A stretch of DNA of 64,000 bases from Sulfurimonas sp. HSL-3221 (lineage in GTDB: Bacteria > Campylobacterota > Campylobacteria > Campylobacterales > Sulfurimonadaceae), in assembly GCF_021044585.1 (NCBI RefSeq), contig NZ_CP087998.1, positions 2,294,001 through 2,358,000 on the forward strand. The letters run 5' to 3'. This document shows positions 27,710 to 36,049 of the stretch, one piece after another (the stretch's first letter is position 1; each line of letters begins with the position of its first letter). A program made the translations under genes and the position numbers. The notes beneath the pieces are model-generated. The model was given only the letters and a program-made list of their open reading frames with translations, did no database searches and was not told the DNA's origin.

Positions 27710-28024
27710 TCAGTTGCCGGCGAAGGGGTTCATGCCGCCGAGCATCCCCATTGCGGAGTGTTTTTTATTGTCTTCGACCATCTTGACCGCGTCGTTGATG
27801 GCCGCGATCAGCAGGATCTGCAGCGAGGCTTTGTCCTCGAGCAGCGAATCGTCGATCTCAAGGTCGACGGCTTCCCCCTTGCCGTTCATCTCGAGCCGTA
27901 CCATGCCCCCGCCCGTTTTGACGGTGAAGGTCCGTTCGGCAAGTTCCGCTTCGAATTCGGCGGCCTTCGCCTGCATTTCTTCGAGCATTTTGCCCATCTC
28001 GCCGAAGTTCATTTTGTCAAACAT
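27710..28024 (-). CDS. ybaB: YbaB/EbfC family nucleoid-associated protein
   Basis: The 104-residue protein has the family pattern: N-terminal Met/Lys-rich helix MNFGEMGKMLEEMQAKAAEFEAELAERTF, the core VKTGGGMVRLEMNGKGEAVDLEIDDSLL and a C-terminal helix with AAINDAVKMVED. The family forms DNA-binding dimers. It is often found near dnaX and recR, but here it is coupled to panD: the panD TGA and this ATG share one base. Confidence 0.93.
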   Translation of the reverse strand: MFDKMNFGEMGKMLEEMQAKAAEFEAELAERTFTVKTGGGMVRLEMNGKGEAVDLEIDDSLLEDKASLQILLIAAINDAVKMVEDNKKHSAMGMLGGMNPFAGN

Positions 28025-28389
28025 CAGATCTCGTGCAGTACATCCGTGATGCCGTTGTCGTCGTCAACGAGGACGACAGTCGGCTTGTAGGTTTCCAACT
28101 CACGCTCTTCATACGTCGCATAGGCGACGATGATGACCTTATCCCCTTTGTGCACCTTGCGCGCCGCCGCCCCGTTGAGGCAGATGTCGCGTTTGCCGCG
28201 TTCACCGAGGATAATGTAGGTTGAGAAACGCTCACCGTTGTTGATATTGAGGATCTCCACTTTCTGGCCGACCCGCATGGCGGAGGCTTCGAGGAGTTCC
28301 TCGTCAATCGTGATGGAACCGACGTAGTTGAGGTTCGCATCCGTGACGGTGGCACGGTGAATTTTGCTGTAAAGCATTTCGATCGTCAT
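28024..28389 (-). CDS. panD: Aspartate 1-decarboxylase
   Basis: The 121-residue proenzyme makes beta-alanine for pantothenate and CoA. It shows [25 protein letters not shown]; self-cleavage between Gly24 and Ser25 would create the pyruvoyl group. Conserved NGERFSTY and [20 protein letters not shown] follow. A longer frame from 28503 is open but lies in the upstream gene; the family start at 28389 is preferred. Confidence 0.96.
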   Translation of the reverse strand: MTIEMLYSKIHRATVTDANLNYVGSITIDEELLEASAMRVGQKVEILNINNGERFSTYIILGERGKRDICLNGAAARKVHKGDKVIIVAYATYEERELETYKPTVVLVDDDNGITDVLHEI

Positions 28390-28396
28390 GTATGTT

Positions 28397-28771
28397 TTAT
28401 CTTCCCATCTGCTTCTGCATTGCTTCCGGCGAGATCGGTGCGTCCCACAGTTCGTCCGGAATAATGTATTCTGCGACCGGCGTCCCTCCGATGATGTGTT
28501 CATCGATGATGCGGTCGATCTTGTCTTTGGTCAAACCGTAATACATAAAGTGACCCGGTTCGACCAGCATGACCGGTCCGGCATTACAGCGGTTCAGACA
28601 CGCTGTACGTACCGGTTGTACAGTCGCAATTATACCCTTTTGCATCAAAGTCCCTGCTAAATGCTGGAAAAGGTCCTGTGTCTGCGGGTTCACGCATGAC
28701 GGTTTCGGCATTCCCGGGGGAGAGGATTGCTCGCATTTGAAAATATAAAAAGCCGGCTGTGGTACACCCAT
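28397..28771 (-). CDS. Thioredoxin-like [2Fe-2S] ferredoxin
   Basis: The 124-residue protein starts [26 protein letters not shown] and later has [18 protein letters not shown], giving the cysteine set of thioredoxin-fold 2Fe-2S ferredoxins (CooB/NuoE-like). It probably carries one electron in the cytosol; the partner is unknown. GGAGA precedes the ATG at 28771, so the longer frame from 28822 is rejected. It heads the operon with panD, ybaB, ispA and tkt. Confidence 0.88.
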   Translation of the reverse strand: MGVPQPAFYIFKCEQSSPPGMPKPSCVNPQTQDLFQHLAGTLMQKGIIATVQPVRTACLNRCNAGPVMLVEPGHFMYYGLTKDKIDRIIDEHIIGGTPVAEYIIPDELWDAPISPEAMQKQMGR

Positions 28772-28889
28772 GGTATTCTCCGTTTCGAATAGAATTTGAA
28801 AAAACTCGCGTATTATAGCCAACGGTCAAGCCGGCCGAATTTAGCGAAAAAGTTAGTGGGAAGGCTTAAGACAACGCCAATAGCGCTGC

Positions 28890-29516
28890 TTACGGCGTGA
28901 CGGAGACCGTCAGCGATGCGTTGACGTCGTAGCGCGTCACGTTGATATCGAGGGTGCCATTGGCATCCCCCGTGTAGAGGGTACCGTTCTGCTCCAGGGT
29001 CGCATTGCTCTCCCCGGCGTTGCCCAGGATCCATGTCATGCTCTCGGTCACATCCAGCGTCGTGTTATCATCAAAAGTTCCCAGCGCCTGGAGTTGCAAC
29101 GTCTGTTCCTGCGAAAGGTTTGTATCGTTATTCTCGATGGAGAGGGTAACCGACGTGAGAGCATGGACATGGACGACGGCCGTGTCGAAGAACTGCTTGT
29201 AACTGCCCGTGATCTCCACGTCTCCGCCGAATTCGCCGCCGCTCAGCAGCCCCGGACTGCTCGCCGCATCTGTTGTACTGAAAAAGGCGATGGAGCTGTT
29301 TGATTCGCTCCACTCGACGAACTCTGTCGCGTTGCTGTCCGGTACGCCGTTCGTATAGGACGCTACGGCGCTCATCTGCACTTTCTGGGTGGCATAGAAC
29401 GTCGTGGCATTCGCCTCCACGGCAAGCGAAGCGATGTCGCCGGCAAGCGGGGTGTTGCTGTTCTCCCCGCACCCCGACAGCAGCAGTAGCGTCCCCAAAA
29501 GAATCCCTCTATACAT
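28890..29516 (-). CDS. Lipoprotein with Ig-like (BIG2-type) domains
   Basis: The 208-residue protein has a lipobox ending in LLSGC (Cys16). The mature part has two beta-rich repeats of the bacterial Ig-like type: IASLAVEANATTFYATQKVQMSAVASYTNG (about 28-110) and VTLSIENNDTNLSQEQTLQLQALGTF (about 120-205). Asn/Thr-rich surfaces suggest an exposed adhesive or structural role. The N-terminal Ig-like half of the lipoprotein at 54207-55034 looks similar in style. It lies 8 nt after the outer-membrane protein gene, so both are likely one unit. Confidence 0.78.
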   Translation of the reverse strand: MYRGILLGTLLLLSGCGENSNTPLAGDIASLAVEANATTFYATQKVQMSAVASYTNGVPDSNATEFVEWSESNSSIAFFSTTDAASSPGLLSGGEFGGDVEITGSYKQFFDTAVVHVHALTSVTLSIENNDTNLSQEQTLQLQALGTFDDNTTLDVTESMTWILGNAGESNATLEQNGTLYTGDANGTLDINVTRYDVNASLTVSVTP

Positions 29517-29524
29517 GCCCTCTC

Positions 29525-30088
29525 CTAAAAACGGTAGTTGATGCCGATGTACGGCTCAAAGATCGACGACGTCGTCTCCGTCTGGTTGCTGATCATATCG
29601 AGGTCCTCCCAGCTTTTCGCCCGGTAGATCACGGAGGCTTCAAGGTCGAACCCGGCCCCCAGGGGAAGGTAGCCCCCCAGCCCGGCGAAGAAGCTGCCCG
29701 AACTCACCGACTTCGTCACCGTACGGCGCACCTCGAGCTCTCCGGTGCCAAACCCCAGTTTGAAGAAGGGGTAGACGCCCCACTCGAAATCGAAAGCCTT
29801 GATCAGGCTGATATCGAAATAGACGTAATCGCTGTCGCGCTCGGAGAAAATGTTCTTATCGTAACGGCCGTAGCCCAGGTCCAGTTCGATCGCGTAGGAG
29901 CTGATGCTTCCGTACCCGAGTTTGAACTGGGCACCCTGCAGCGTTGCCGACGTTTTACGGTCGGACGTTCCGGGGTTCTTGACACGGAAATTTTCGCTCC
30001 CCGCAATCCCTCCGAGGCCGACATGCAGCGTTGCTTCGGCATGCAGCACCCCGAGGCACAGCGCCATAATGACAATAAACCGTTTCAC
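29525..30088 (-). CDS. Outer-membrane beta-barrel protein (OmpA/OmpX-like barrel)
   Basis: The 187-residue protein has a signal peptide (MKRFIVIMALCLGVLHA) and alternating hydrophobic strands ending in PYIGINYRF, with the C-terminal Phe that marks outer-membrane barrels. The estimated size suits an eight-stranded barrel. The start is placed at GTG 30088, behind a GGCGGTAGG string, because the signal peptide begins there; the frame opens at 30121 and would add a charged extension. Function beyond barrel is unknown. Confidence 0.72.
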   Translation of the reverse strand: MKRFIVIMALCLGVLHAEATLHVGLGGIAGSENFRVKNPGTSDRKTSATLQGAQFKLGYGSISSYAIELDLGYGRYDKNIFSERDSDYVYFDISLIKAFDFEWGVYPFFKLGFGTGELEVRRTVTKSVSSGSFFAGLGGYLPLGAGFDLEASVIYRAKSWEDLDMISNQTETTSSIFEPYIGINYRF

Positions 30089-30117
30089 CCTACCGCCTTT
30101 TTTAACCGTAATGATAG

Positions 30118-31413
30118 TCAAACCTCACTTAACAGAGAACGAATGACCTCCCGATCGTCAAAAGGGAACTGCTTGTCGTAGATGATCTGATACTGTTCGT
30201 CGCCCTTGCCGAGCACGACGACAACCTCGTCGCCGCTGCGTGCACTCAGCGCCATGGCGATCGCCGCTTTGCGGTTCGGTTCGACCACGGCCTTCTCCGG
30301 ATAGGTCATGCCGCCCAGGATGTCTGCAATGATCGCATCGGGATCCTCGCTGCGGGGGTTGTCGCTGGTGACAAAGACCTTTTTGGCGAGGTTCTCCGCC
30401 ACCCGTCCCATCAGCGGACGTTTGGAGCGGTCGCGGTCGCCCCCCGCCCCGAAGACGACCAGCATCTCCTTCTCTTTGAGGGCATTGAGGACCTGCGCCA
30501 TACCGTCGGGGGTGTGGGCAAAATCGACGATGACCAAAGGAGATTCGCTCACCACTTCCATCCGCCCGCTCACCCCGGCAAAACCGCCGACCGCGTCGCA
30601 CACCGCTTCGAGATCGTCGCCGGTGACGAGATGGGCCGCCGCCACGGCTGCGGTGAGGTTGTAGACGTTGAAGAAGCCGTGCATCGGGCTGTGGAAGGTG
30701 TGGATCTTGCCGAAGTGCTGCACGACGGCGCTGATGCCGTCATTGAGCGAATAGGCCACCACTTTGTAGGTCGCCGGGTTCTCGGCCCCGTAGGTAAAGG
30801 TGTTCTTGATGTTGAAATCCGCTTTCGCCTCGTCCTTGTTGATCAGTTTCTTCCCTTCGTCGGCGAAAAAGCTGTTCTTGACGCGGACGTACTCCTCGAG
30901 CGTCTCATGGTAGTCGAGATGGTCCTGGGTGATATTGGTGAGGATCTTCAGGGCGAAGTCGATCCCCTCTGCCCGCGCCTGGACAATCGCATGGGAGCTC
31001 ACTTCCATGACGAAGTACTCGCATCCCGCCGCGACGGCCTGGTAGATGTGGCGATAGGTCTCCAGCAGCGTCGGTGTCGTCAGACTTTTGCCCTCCACGA
31101 CGGTGTCGTTCATGAAAAAACCGCGGGTCCCCTGCATCGCCGCTTTGTGACCCAGGTCCAGCAGGATGGAGTAGATGGCGCTCGCCGTCGTCGTCTTGCC
31201 GTTGGTGCCGGTAATCCCGATCACGTTGATACGGTCAAGTCCGAAGAGGGGAGCAACGTCGGCGGGGGAGATAATAGAGTGGGCGCCGCGCGCCTTGGCA
31301 TCGTCAAGGTAGCGGCGGTTGAGACCCGTAAGGACGAATGCTGTCTCACTGTCGCACTCCGAGGAGTTTTCCGTTACAAAACGGAACGGTTGATCAGGAA
31401 GCGCTATCTTCAA
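30118..31413 (-). CDS. murE: UDP-MurNAc-L-Ala-D-Glu:meso-diaminopimelate ligase
   Basis: The 431-residue Mur ligase shows the ATP loop GITGTNGKTTTASAIYS, the carbamoylated-Lys region, HTPDGMAQVL and the meso-DAP specificity motif DNPRSEDP. It adds DAP to the peptidoglycan stem in the cytosol. The start appears to be TTG 31413, inside the 3' end of the TPR gene, giving a 20-nt overlap and so translational coupling. Its substrate is made by the DapB pathway encoded at 6.4-7.1 kb. Confidence 0.93.
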   Translation of the reverse strand: MKIALPDQPFRFVTENSSECDSETAFVLTGLNRRYLDDAKARGAHSIISPADVAPLFGLDRINVIGITGTNGKTTTASAIYSILLDLGHKAAMQGTRGFFMNDTVVEGKSLTTPTLLETYRHIYQAVAAGCEYFVMEVSSHAIVQARAEGIDFALKILTNITQDHLDYHETLEEYVRVKNSFFADEGKKLINKDEAKADFNIKNTFTYGAENPATYKVVAYSLNDGISAVVQHFGKIHTFHSPMHGFFNVYNLTAAVAAAHLVTGDDLEAVCDAVGGFAGVSGRMEVVSESPLVIVDFAHTPDGMAQVLNALKEKEMLVVFGAGGDRDRSKRPLMGRVAENLAKKVFVTSDNPRSEDPDAIIADILGGMTYPEKAVVEPNRKAAIAMALSARSGDEVVVVLGKGDEQYQIIYDKQFPFDDREVIRSLLSEV

Positions 31414-31996
31414 CCGGTCGGCTCTTCAGAATGTCGCGCAGCAGGGCACGCAGTTGATCGTCGTTGGGGTACATGGAGAGGGCCGTCTCGATGTAATTCA
31501 TCGCCATTTTGTGGTATCCGTGGCGGTTGAGCTGGCTGAGGAAGTCGATGAACTCCTCTTTTTCGGTAATAAGCACCCGTGTGGAGAACATGATGTTCTC
31601 GAAAATCGTTTTAAAATCGCCCTGCTCTTTGACCAGCTGACGGAAATCGTCGTAGAGAATCCCGTCTTCGTAATCCAGGCGGTGGCGCAGCGGCTCGGAA
31701 AAGAGGGAGGTGAGCTGCTCCACCGTGCCGTCCATCGTCTGCAGGATCTCGGAGATGACCGTGTCGGCCTGTTCCGCATCCTCTTCGCGTAGCACTTCAT
31801 AGTAATCGAACAGCGCTTCTGCCGCCTCTTCGCCACTCATCGCCATTTCGGCGAGGATCGCTCCGTTAAAGGCCTCTTTGGACTCGGGATAATCCTGGAG
31901 CACCTGCGCATATTGACGCAATGCCTCCTCATAGTTTTCCTGATTGAAACTTTCGTTAGCAAGGGCAAGCGTTTTATATTTGTTGACTGGTTTCAT
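31394..31996 (-). CDS. Tetratricopeptide-repeat protein
   Basis: The 200-residue protein has an N-terminal helical-repeat segment, YKTLALANESFNQENYEEALRQY and VLQDYPESKEAFNGAILAEMA, that reads as TPR. A C-terminal helical pair MAMNYIETALSMYPNDDQLRALL is also TPR-like. The middle is acidic and helical. The longer frame to 32176 is unlikely; GGAAGAGC stands before the ATG at 31996. It is coupled to murE. Partners unknown. Confidence 0.78.
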   Translation of the reverse strand: MKPVNKYKTLALANESFNQENYEEALRQYAQVLQDYPESKEAFNGAILAEMAMSGEEAAEALFDYYEVLREEDAEQADTVISEILQTMDGTVEQLTSLFSEPLRHRLDYEDGILYDDFRQLVKEQGDFKTIFENIMFSTRVLITEKEEFIDFLSQLNRHGYHKMAMNYIETALSMYPNDDQLRALLRDILKSRPVEDSAS

Positions 31997-32084
31997 GCTC
32001 TTCCTTCTTTCAAAAATCGTATGCATTTCTCTCTCTAAGAGATAATCTATTATAACGTATTTTTTATTATCTCTCGGCGGACGC

Positions 32085-32360
32085 TCACATGGCGTCCATC
32101 TGGTTTTCCATACCCATCGGCAGATTGACGACAGAGAGCTCGGGATGGATATCCATGCGCAACTGGCGTTCGACACCGTATTTTAGGGTATTGCCCGAAC
32201 TGCCGCATCCGACGCAGGCTCCGCCGAGCTGTACGTAGACGACGCCGTTCTTAACGCCCAGCAGTTTGATATCACCGCCGTCCAGCGCCAAAGAGGGGCG
32301 GACCTTTTCGATGACGTTCTTTACCGGATCGTACAGTTCTTCATCTGTAAACGGAATCAT
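32085..32360 (-). CDS. NifU C-terminal domain protein (Fe-S scaffold)
   Basis: The 91-residue protein is a lone NifU C-terminal domain: VIEKVRPSLALDGGDIKLLGVKNGVVYVQL, then GACVGCGSSGNTLKYGVE, where the CxxC pair binds a labile cluster. It probably hands Fe-S clusters to targets, useful in a genome rich in Fe-S enzymes. The ATG at 32360 is the family start; the frame from 32384 is longer by eight residues. It stands just upstream of the TPR-murE unit. Confidence 0.92.
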   Translation of the reverse strand: MIPFTDEELYDPVKNVIEKVRPSLALDGGDIKLLGVKNGVVYVQLGGACVGCGSSGNTLKYGVERQLRMDIHPELSVVNLPMGMENQMDAM

Positions 32361-32462
32361 ATATGATTGTCCTTTTTTCGACACCTGTCGACATTTTGAT
32401 GATCATAAAATAGGAAAAATGCGCTTAACAAGTCATAAAGTTAACAAGGAGATGCCGATCCC

Positions 32463-33689
32463 TCAGCCTGCGGGAAAGGCCTCCAGTGCCTGGGCGACAT
32501 AGCGCGGTTTGCGCATCCCCAGCAACACGACGTCGATTTCCGGCCGCGCCAGCAAAAACGCCAGCGCACACTCCTGCAGCGGACGGTCACACGCCTCCAG
32601 CTGCGCACCGACCGCCTCGCGCACTTTCAGACTGCACTCATGGGCGACGGCGGCGGCGTAGGAGTCCAGGAAGAGCACCAGCTGCTGCGCCAATGCACCG
32701 CGTTCGGCCTCGCCGAGTTTTTCAAGCACCTGCCGGATGTGCGGCAACACCTGTCCATAGAGGAACGACTCGTATTCGCCGACCCAGCCGAATCGGTGTT
32801 TAACCCCGTCGAGCTGGTGGACCAGGTTCCGCAACGATGCCAGCGCCTCATGTTCACAGAGCTGTAGCAGTTCGTTGAGATGCGCTTCGTATGTCGGTGA
32901 CGGAGGATACTCCGCCAGCCGGAACATCTGCTGCCCGTGTTGGGCGTTCAGGGGACGGTTCGTCAATACCCGAAGCCCGTGTTCCCTGGCCCATGCCGCG
33001 CACTTAAGCCCCTCCGTCTCCAGCAGGTTGACCGGCAGCTGCACCGTTGTAAAGTGGTTCTGAGTATTGCCCGCGCTTTCCGCGGCATGGATTGCCAGGG
33101 CTACCAGATCCTCGTAGGGGAGGAACTCCGGGTCTGTCGCTGCCTTCGCGAAGCTGTTCGAACTGACGCCGTAACCGTCGATCTTTCCGGTGGCCGCGGC
33201 TTTTTCAAGCGCGACAAAGGCCCGGTAGATACGGTCGTTCATCTCATCGAGCACTTCGCTACGCTCCCGCCCTCTATTGAGGGCATCCAGCAGGAAATAT
33301 TCCGGATTGTGGATCAGATAGCACTCCAGCGAGGCGGCCTGCAGCCGTTCCAGCGAACGCTCCAGCTGGTCCCACATGAAATCGGGATGGATGCAGTGAA
33401 AAACGTGTGGGGCGTATTCGACGACCTCCTCGAACTGCTCCCCCGCTTCCAGCCGCGCCATCGTACTCCCCTGGATATAGCCGAATTTGCTGACGATCTG
33501 CACCTTCTCCCGCGCGTCGTCCTCCATAAAACGCAGCGCCTTTGCGATCGCGCGTTCCGCCCCGCCGTCCATGTAGTTGGTCGAGGTGTCGATGACCCTG
33601 ACGCCCGAAGTGACCGCCATCCGCAGCGCCTCGATATGTTCGGGGTTTTCGTCGCTGACACGGTAGGTGCCGAAACCGATCTCCGCCAT
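32463..33689 (-). CDS. Aldo/keto reductase family protein
   Basis: The 408-residue protein opens with GFGTYRVSDENPEHIEALRMAVTSGVRVIDTSTNYMDGGAE, the usual start with the catalytic Asp and Tyr, then YLIHNPEYFLLD and GYGVSSNSFA. The end LARPEIDVVLLGMRKPRYVAQALEA fits the NADP-binding end of the barrel. It is some 80-100 residues longer than most family members because of a helical region at about 235-350. The substrate is unknown. AGAAGAG precedes the ATG; a structured leader of about 100 nt separates it from the glutamate synthase gene. Confidence 0.85.
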   Translation of the reverse strand: MAEIGFGTYRVSDENPEHIEALRMAVTSGVRVIDTSTNYMDGGAERAIAKALRFMEDDAREKVQIVSKFGYIQGSTMARLEAGEQFEEVVEYAPHVFHCIHPDFMWDQLERSLERLQAASLECYLIHNPEYFLLDALNRGRERSEVLDEMNDRIYRAFVALEKAAATGKIDGYGVSSNSFAKAATDPEFLPYEDLVALAIHAAESAGNTQNHFTTVQLPVNLLETEGLKCAAWAREHGLRVLTNRPLNAQHGQQMFRLAEYPPSPTYEAHLNELLQLCEHEALASLRNLVHQLDGVKHRFGWVGEYESFLYGQVLPHIRQVLEKLGEAERGALAQQLVLFLDSYAAAVAHECSLKVREAVGAQLEACDRPLQECALAFLLARPEIDVVLLGMRKPRYVAQALEAFPAG

Positions 33690-33705
33690 CTCTTCTCCCT
33701 TAGCG

Positions 33706-33765
33706 GCATCCGACGCTCCCCATAACGGGAGAGGCGATGCCCATGCTTTTCATAACCGAAGCATG
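33706..33765 (-). promoter_or_regulatory. Two consecutive hairpins in the leader of the aldo/keto reductase gene
   Basis: GCATC...GATGC with an inner TCTCCC/GGGGAG-type stem lies at 33706-33740. A second stem, CATGCTT/AAGCATG, lies at 33742-33765. Both loops carry a similar CATAAC string. They may be a terminator, an attenuator or repeat-derived; no known riboswitch class was recognised. Confidence 0.4.
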
Positions 33766-33791
33766 CCATAGCCCCCTTTAGCCTTTCCTGC

Positions 33792-35540
33792 CTATCCGGT
33801 GACGGCCGCCTCAAAATAGGCATCGACGTTCCGATTCCGTCCGCCATCGCCGTCTCTCACGCTCAGCCGTGTATGGTCGAGCTCTTCGCGCGTTCGAACG
33901 CCCATCACGGCCATCAGCCCCCGGATCCCCTCGAGCATATGACGGTGGTAATTGGCCACCCGGTGCGCCTTCTGCTCGATGAGGAAGGAGGCCCGCTTTT
34001 TCCGGTCCTGGGTCGCCAGCCCCACCGGGCAGTGTCGCCCGTTGGCCCCCGAACACTCCCGGGCGCGGATGCAGCCTGCCGTCATCATAAAGGCCCGCGC
34101 AATGCCAACATAGTCCGCACCGAGGGCCAGCAGCAGGGTCGCGTCATCCGGCGTCAGCACCTTTTCGCTGGCAATGATCTTCACCTTCTCACGGGCACCG
34201 ATCCGTTTCAGGTCCCGATCGACGACGTAGAGCGCCTTGTGCAGGGTCATCCCGACGCTCATCATCATTGCCAGCGGCGCGGCGCCGCTGCCCCCGTCCG
34301 CGCCGTCAACGGTAATAAAATCGGGATAGGCATCGGAGCCCGCCGCGAGCCGCACCTCGATGAGTGCCGCATACGCTGCGAATGCCTCGGCCGAAGCCAA
34401 TACGATCTTGATCCCGACCGGTTTCTCAGACAGCCGCTTGAGTTCTCCGACGAAATCGAAGAGCTCCTCGAGCGTATGGGCATAGGGGAAACGGTTTGGG
34501 CTAAAGATGTCTTTATAGGGCTCTACCCCGCGGTAGTAGGCGATCGCATCGGTCACTTTTTCCGCCAGGAGCTTCCCTCCCGTCTGTTTCGCCCCCTGGG
34601 CGAGCTTGATCTCCGTCATCCGGCAAAAACGCATCACCTTGCAGTACCGTTCGGGATCGAATTCCCCCTCATCATCCCGCACTCCGTACAGGCCGCTCCC
34701 CATCTGGAAAATAATATCGGGCAGGTCCCCCGGCACGGTCTCGGGGAACGCCTCCATCGGTGCTTTCCAGTCGATACGGTAACAGTTCAGTGATACGGGG
34801 TCGAAAAGATAGGTCTCTTCCTCCTTCGGCGCAAGGATCATATGGCGGTAGACCCGCTCGGCAATGGCCGGATTGACGAGCAGGCGCATGATCCGGTAGA
34901 CGCTGCGGGCAAACAGCGTTCCCCTCTCCGCCTCCATGTAGCCGCAGTTTTTCGGATCAAAACGGTGCGTCATCAGAAAGTTCGACGTCAGCGATCCCTC
35001 TCCCGTATTGATAGGGAAATTGCCCAGAAACGCTCCCCAGGCGAACGCCTTCGTCCCCTCCGGTGAGATGGCGCCGTCGCTCATCGCCGAGCGCCCCACC
35101 ACCGACGCCGCGGTAAAGGGGAAACGAACACCGCTGCCGAAGGTCACGTTGAAGTGTTCCTCCACCTCCTCTTTGTTCAGGACCACATTGGCATTTTTGA
35201 GCGTCAGACGTGTACCGTGCAGCGGCTGCCCCGGTGAGAAGGAAGAGACGAGCCCCTTGTTCTCCGCCGCGTTATAGACCCATTTGACCTTATCGAAGGA
35301 ATCGAAAAAGTTTTCATCCCCGAAATATTGCCGCATGGGATCGCGCAGGGCATAGAAAACGTAACGCAGCCGTCCGACCAGGGGGTAGTTGATAAGCAGC
35401 TGGTTTTCGCGCTGGATATAGCGGTCATAGACCAGTGTCACCAGAGCCAGCAGCAGCAACACCGCACCGCTGCCCTGCAACAGGAAGGCCATGATGGGGA
35501 AGGAGTATTCACCGTGGATGAAATCAAGAAGCTGATCCAT
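33792..35540 (-). CDS. FMN-binding glutamate synthase-family membrane protein
   Basis: The 582-residue protein has an N-terminal membrane helix (about 18-38) and then the GltB-type FMN barrel: ADGGSGAAPLAMMMSVGMTLHKALYVVD, GADYVGIARAFMMTAGCIRARECSGANGRHCPVG with the Cys cluster of a 3Fe-4S site. It lacks the amidotransferase domain, so it is not a classical glutamate synthase; its electron donor and product are not known. It is immediately followed on the minus strand by the aldo/keto reductase gene and preceded without a gap by DoxX. Confidence 0.87.
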   Translation of the reverse strand: MDQLLDFIHGEYSFPIMAFLLQGSGAVLLLLALVTLVYDRYIQRENQLLINYPLVGRLRYVFYALRDPMRQYFGDENFFDSFDKVKWVYNAAENKGLVSSFSPGQPLHGTRLTLKNANVVLNKEEVEEHFNVTFGSGVRFPFTAASVVGRSAMSDGAISPEGTKAFAWGAFLGNFPINTGEGSLTSNFLMTHRFDPKNCGYMEAERGTLFARSVYRIMRLLVNPAIAERVYRHMILAPKEEETYLFDPVSLNCYRIDWKAPMEAFPETVPGDLPDIIFQMGSGLYGVRDDEGEFDPERYCKVMRFCRMTEIKLAQGAKQTGGKLLAEKVTDAIAYYRGVEPYKDIFSPNRFPYAHTLEELFDFVGELKRLSEKPVGIKIVLASAEAFAAYAALIEVRLAAGSDAYPDFITVDGADGGSGAAPLAMMMSVGMTLHKALYVVDRDLKRIGAREKVKIIASEKVLTPDDATLLLALGADYVGIARAFMMTAGCIRARECSGANGRHCPVGLATQDRKKRASFLIEQKAHRVANYHRHMLEGIRGLMAVMGVRTREELDHTRLSVRDGDGGRNRNVDAYFEAAVTG

Positions 35541-35978
35541 CTAATTTCCTTTGAAAATCAGGTGGTCCAGGCTGTATTTTCCAGGGCCATGGCTGAGAAA
35601 GAGACCGAGGAAGATGAAATAATAGAGCGGGATCTCGAACCCGTTTTTGCTGCACTCGAAACCGTTAGGAAGGTGCACCGTCAGGATCGCCGTCACCATG
35701 ATGATCATCAGCGGCACGGCAATGAGGCGGGTCAGCAGCCCCAAGGCCAGCAGGACGACACCCGCCACTTCGACGGAGGAGACGAGGTAGGCCGTAAAGA
35801 GCGGGAACGGGTACCCCAGTACCCCGAACCACTCCGCCGTCGCTTCGATCGCCTCCCATTTGAGGTGGGCCGCCTCCGTGAAACCGACTGCGACCGCCAG
35901 ACGGGCAGCGAGCAGAAAAAGGCTGCCGCCGTATTCGCCCAGCCGCGAAAACTCGCCATAGAACTTACCAAACCGCAT
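35541..35978 (-). CDS. DoxX-family membrane protein
   Basis: The 145-residue protein has four membrane helices and the DoxX pattern: RLGEYGGSLFLLAARLAVAVGF, then AYLVSSVEVAGVVLLALGLLTRLIAVPLMIIMV. Members of this family form quinone-linked or redox membrane complexes, but this one is unassigned. AAAGGAG lies 6 nt before the ATG at 35978; the frame from 36008 is longer by ten residues. Its TAG touches the next ATG (glutamate synthase), so both are one unit, placed 70 nt after cytochrome 1. Confidence 0.85.
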   Translation of the reverse strand: MRFGKFYGEFSRLGEYGGSLFLLAARLAVAVGFTEAAHLKWEAIEATAEWFGVLGYPFPLFTAYLVSSVEVAGVVLLALGLLTRLIAVPLMIIMVTAILTVHLPNGFECSKNGFEIPLYYFIFLGLFLSHGPGKYSLDHLIFKGN

Positions 35979-36049
35979 AAGCGCTCCTTTGATAGGCTGC
36001 TGGTTCATTGTAGCGCAAAGCGGGGAAAAGGCAAAGCAGACAGGGCGTA

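Noticed and set aside
28017-28503. Extended panD and ferredoxin starts (28503, 28822)
   Set aside because: The added residues do not fit the families and the internal ATGs have better ribosome sites.
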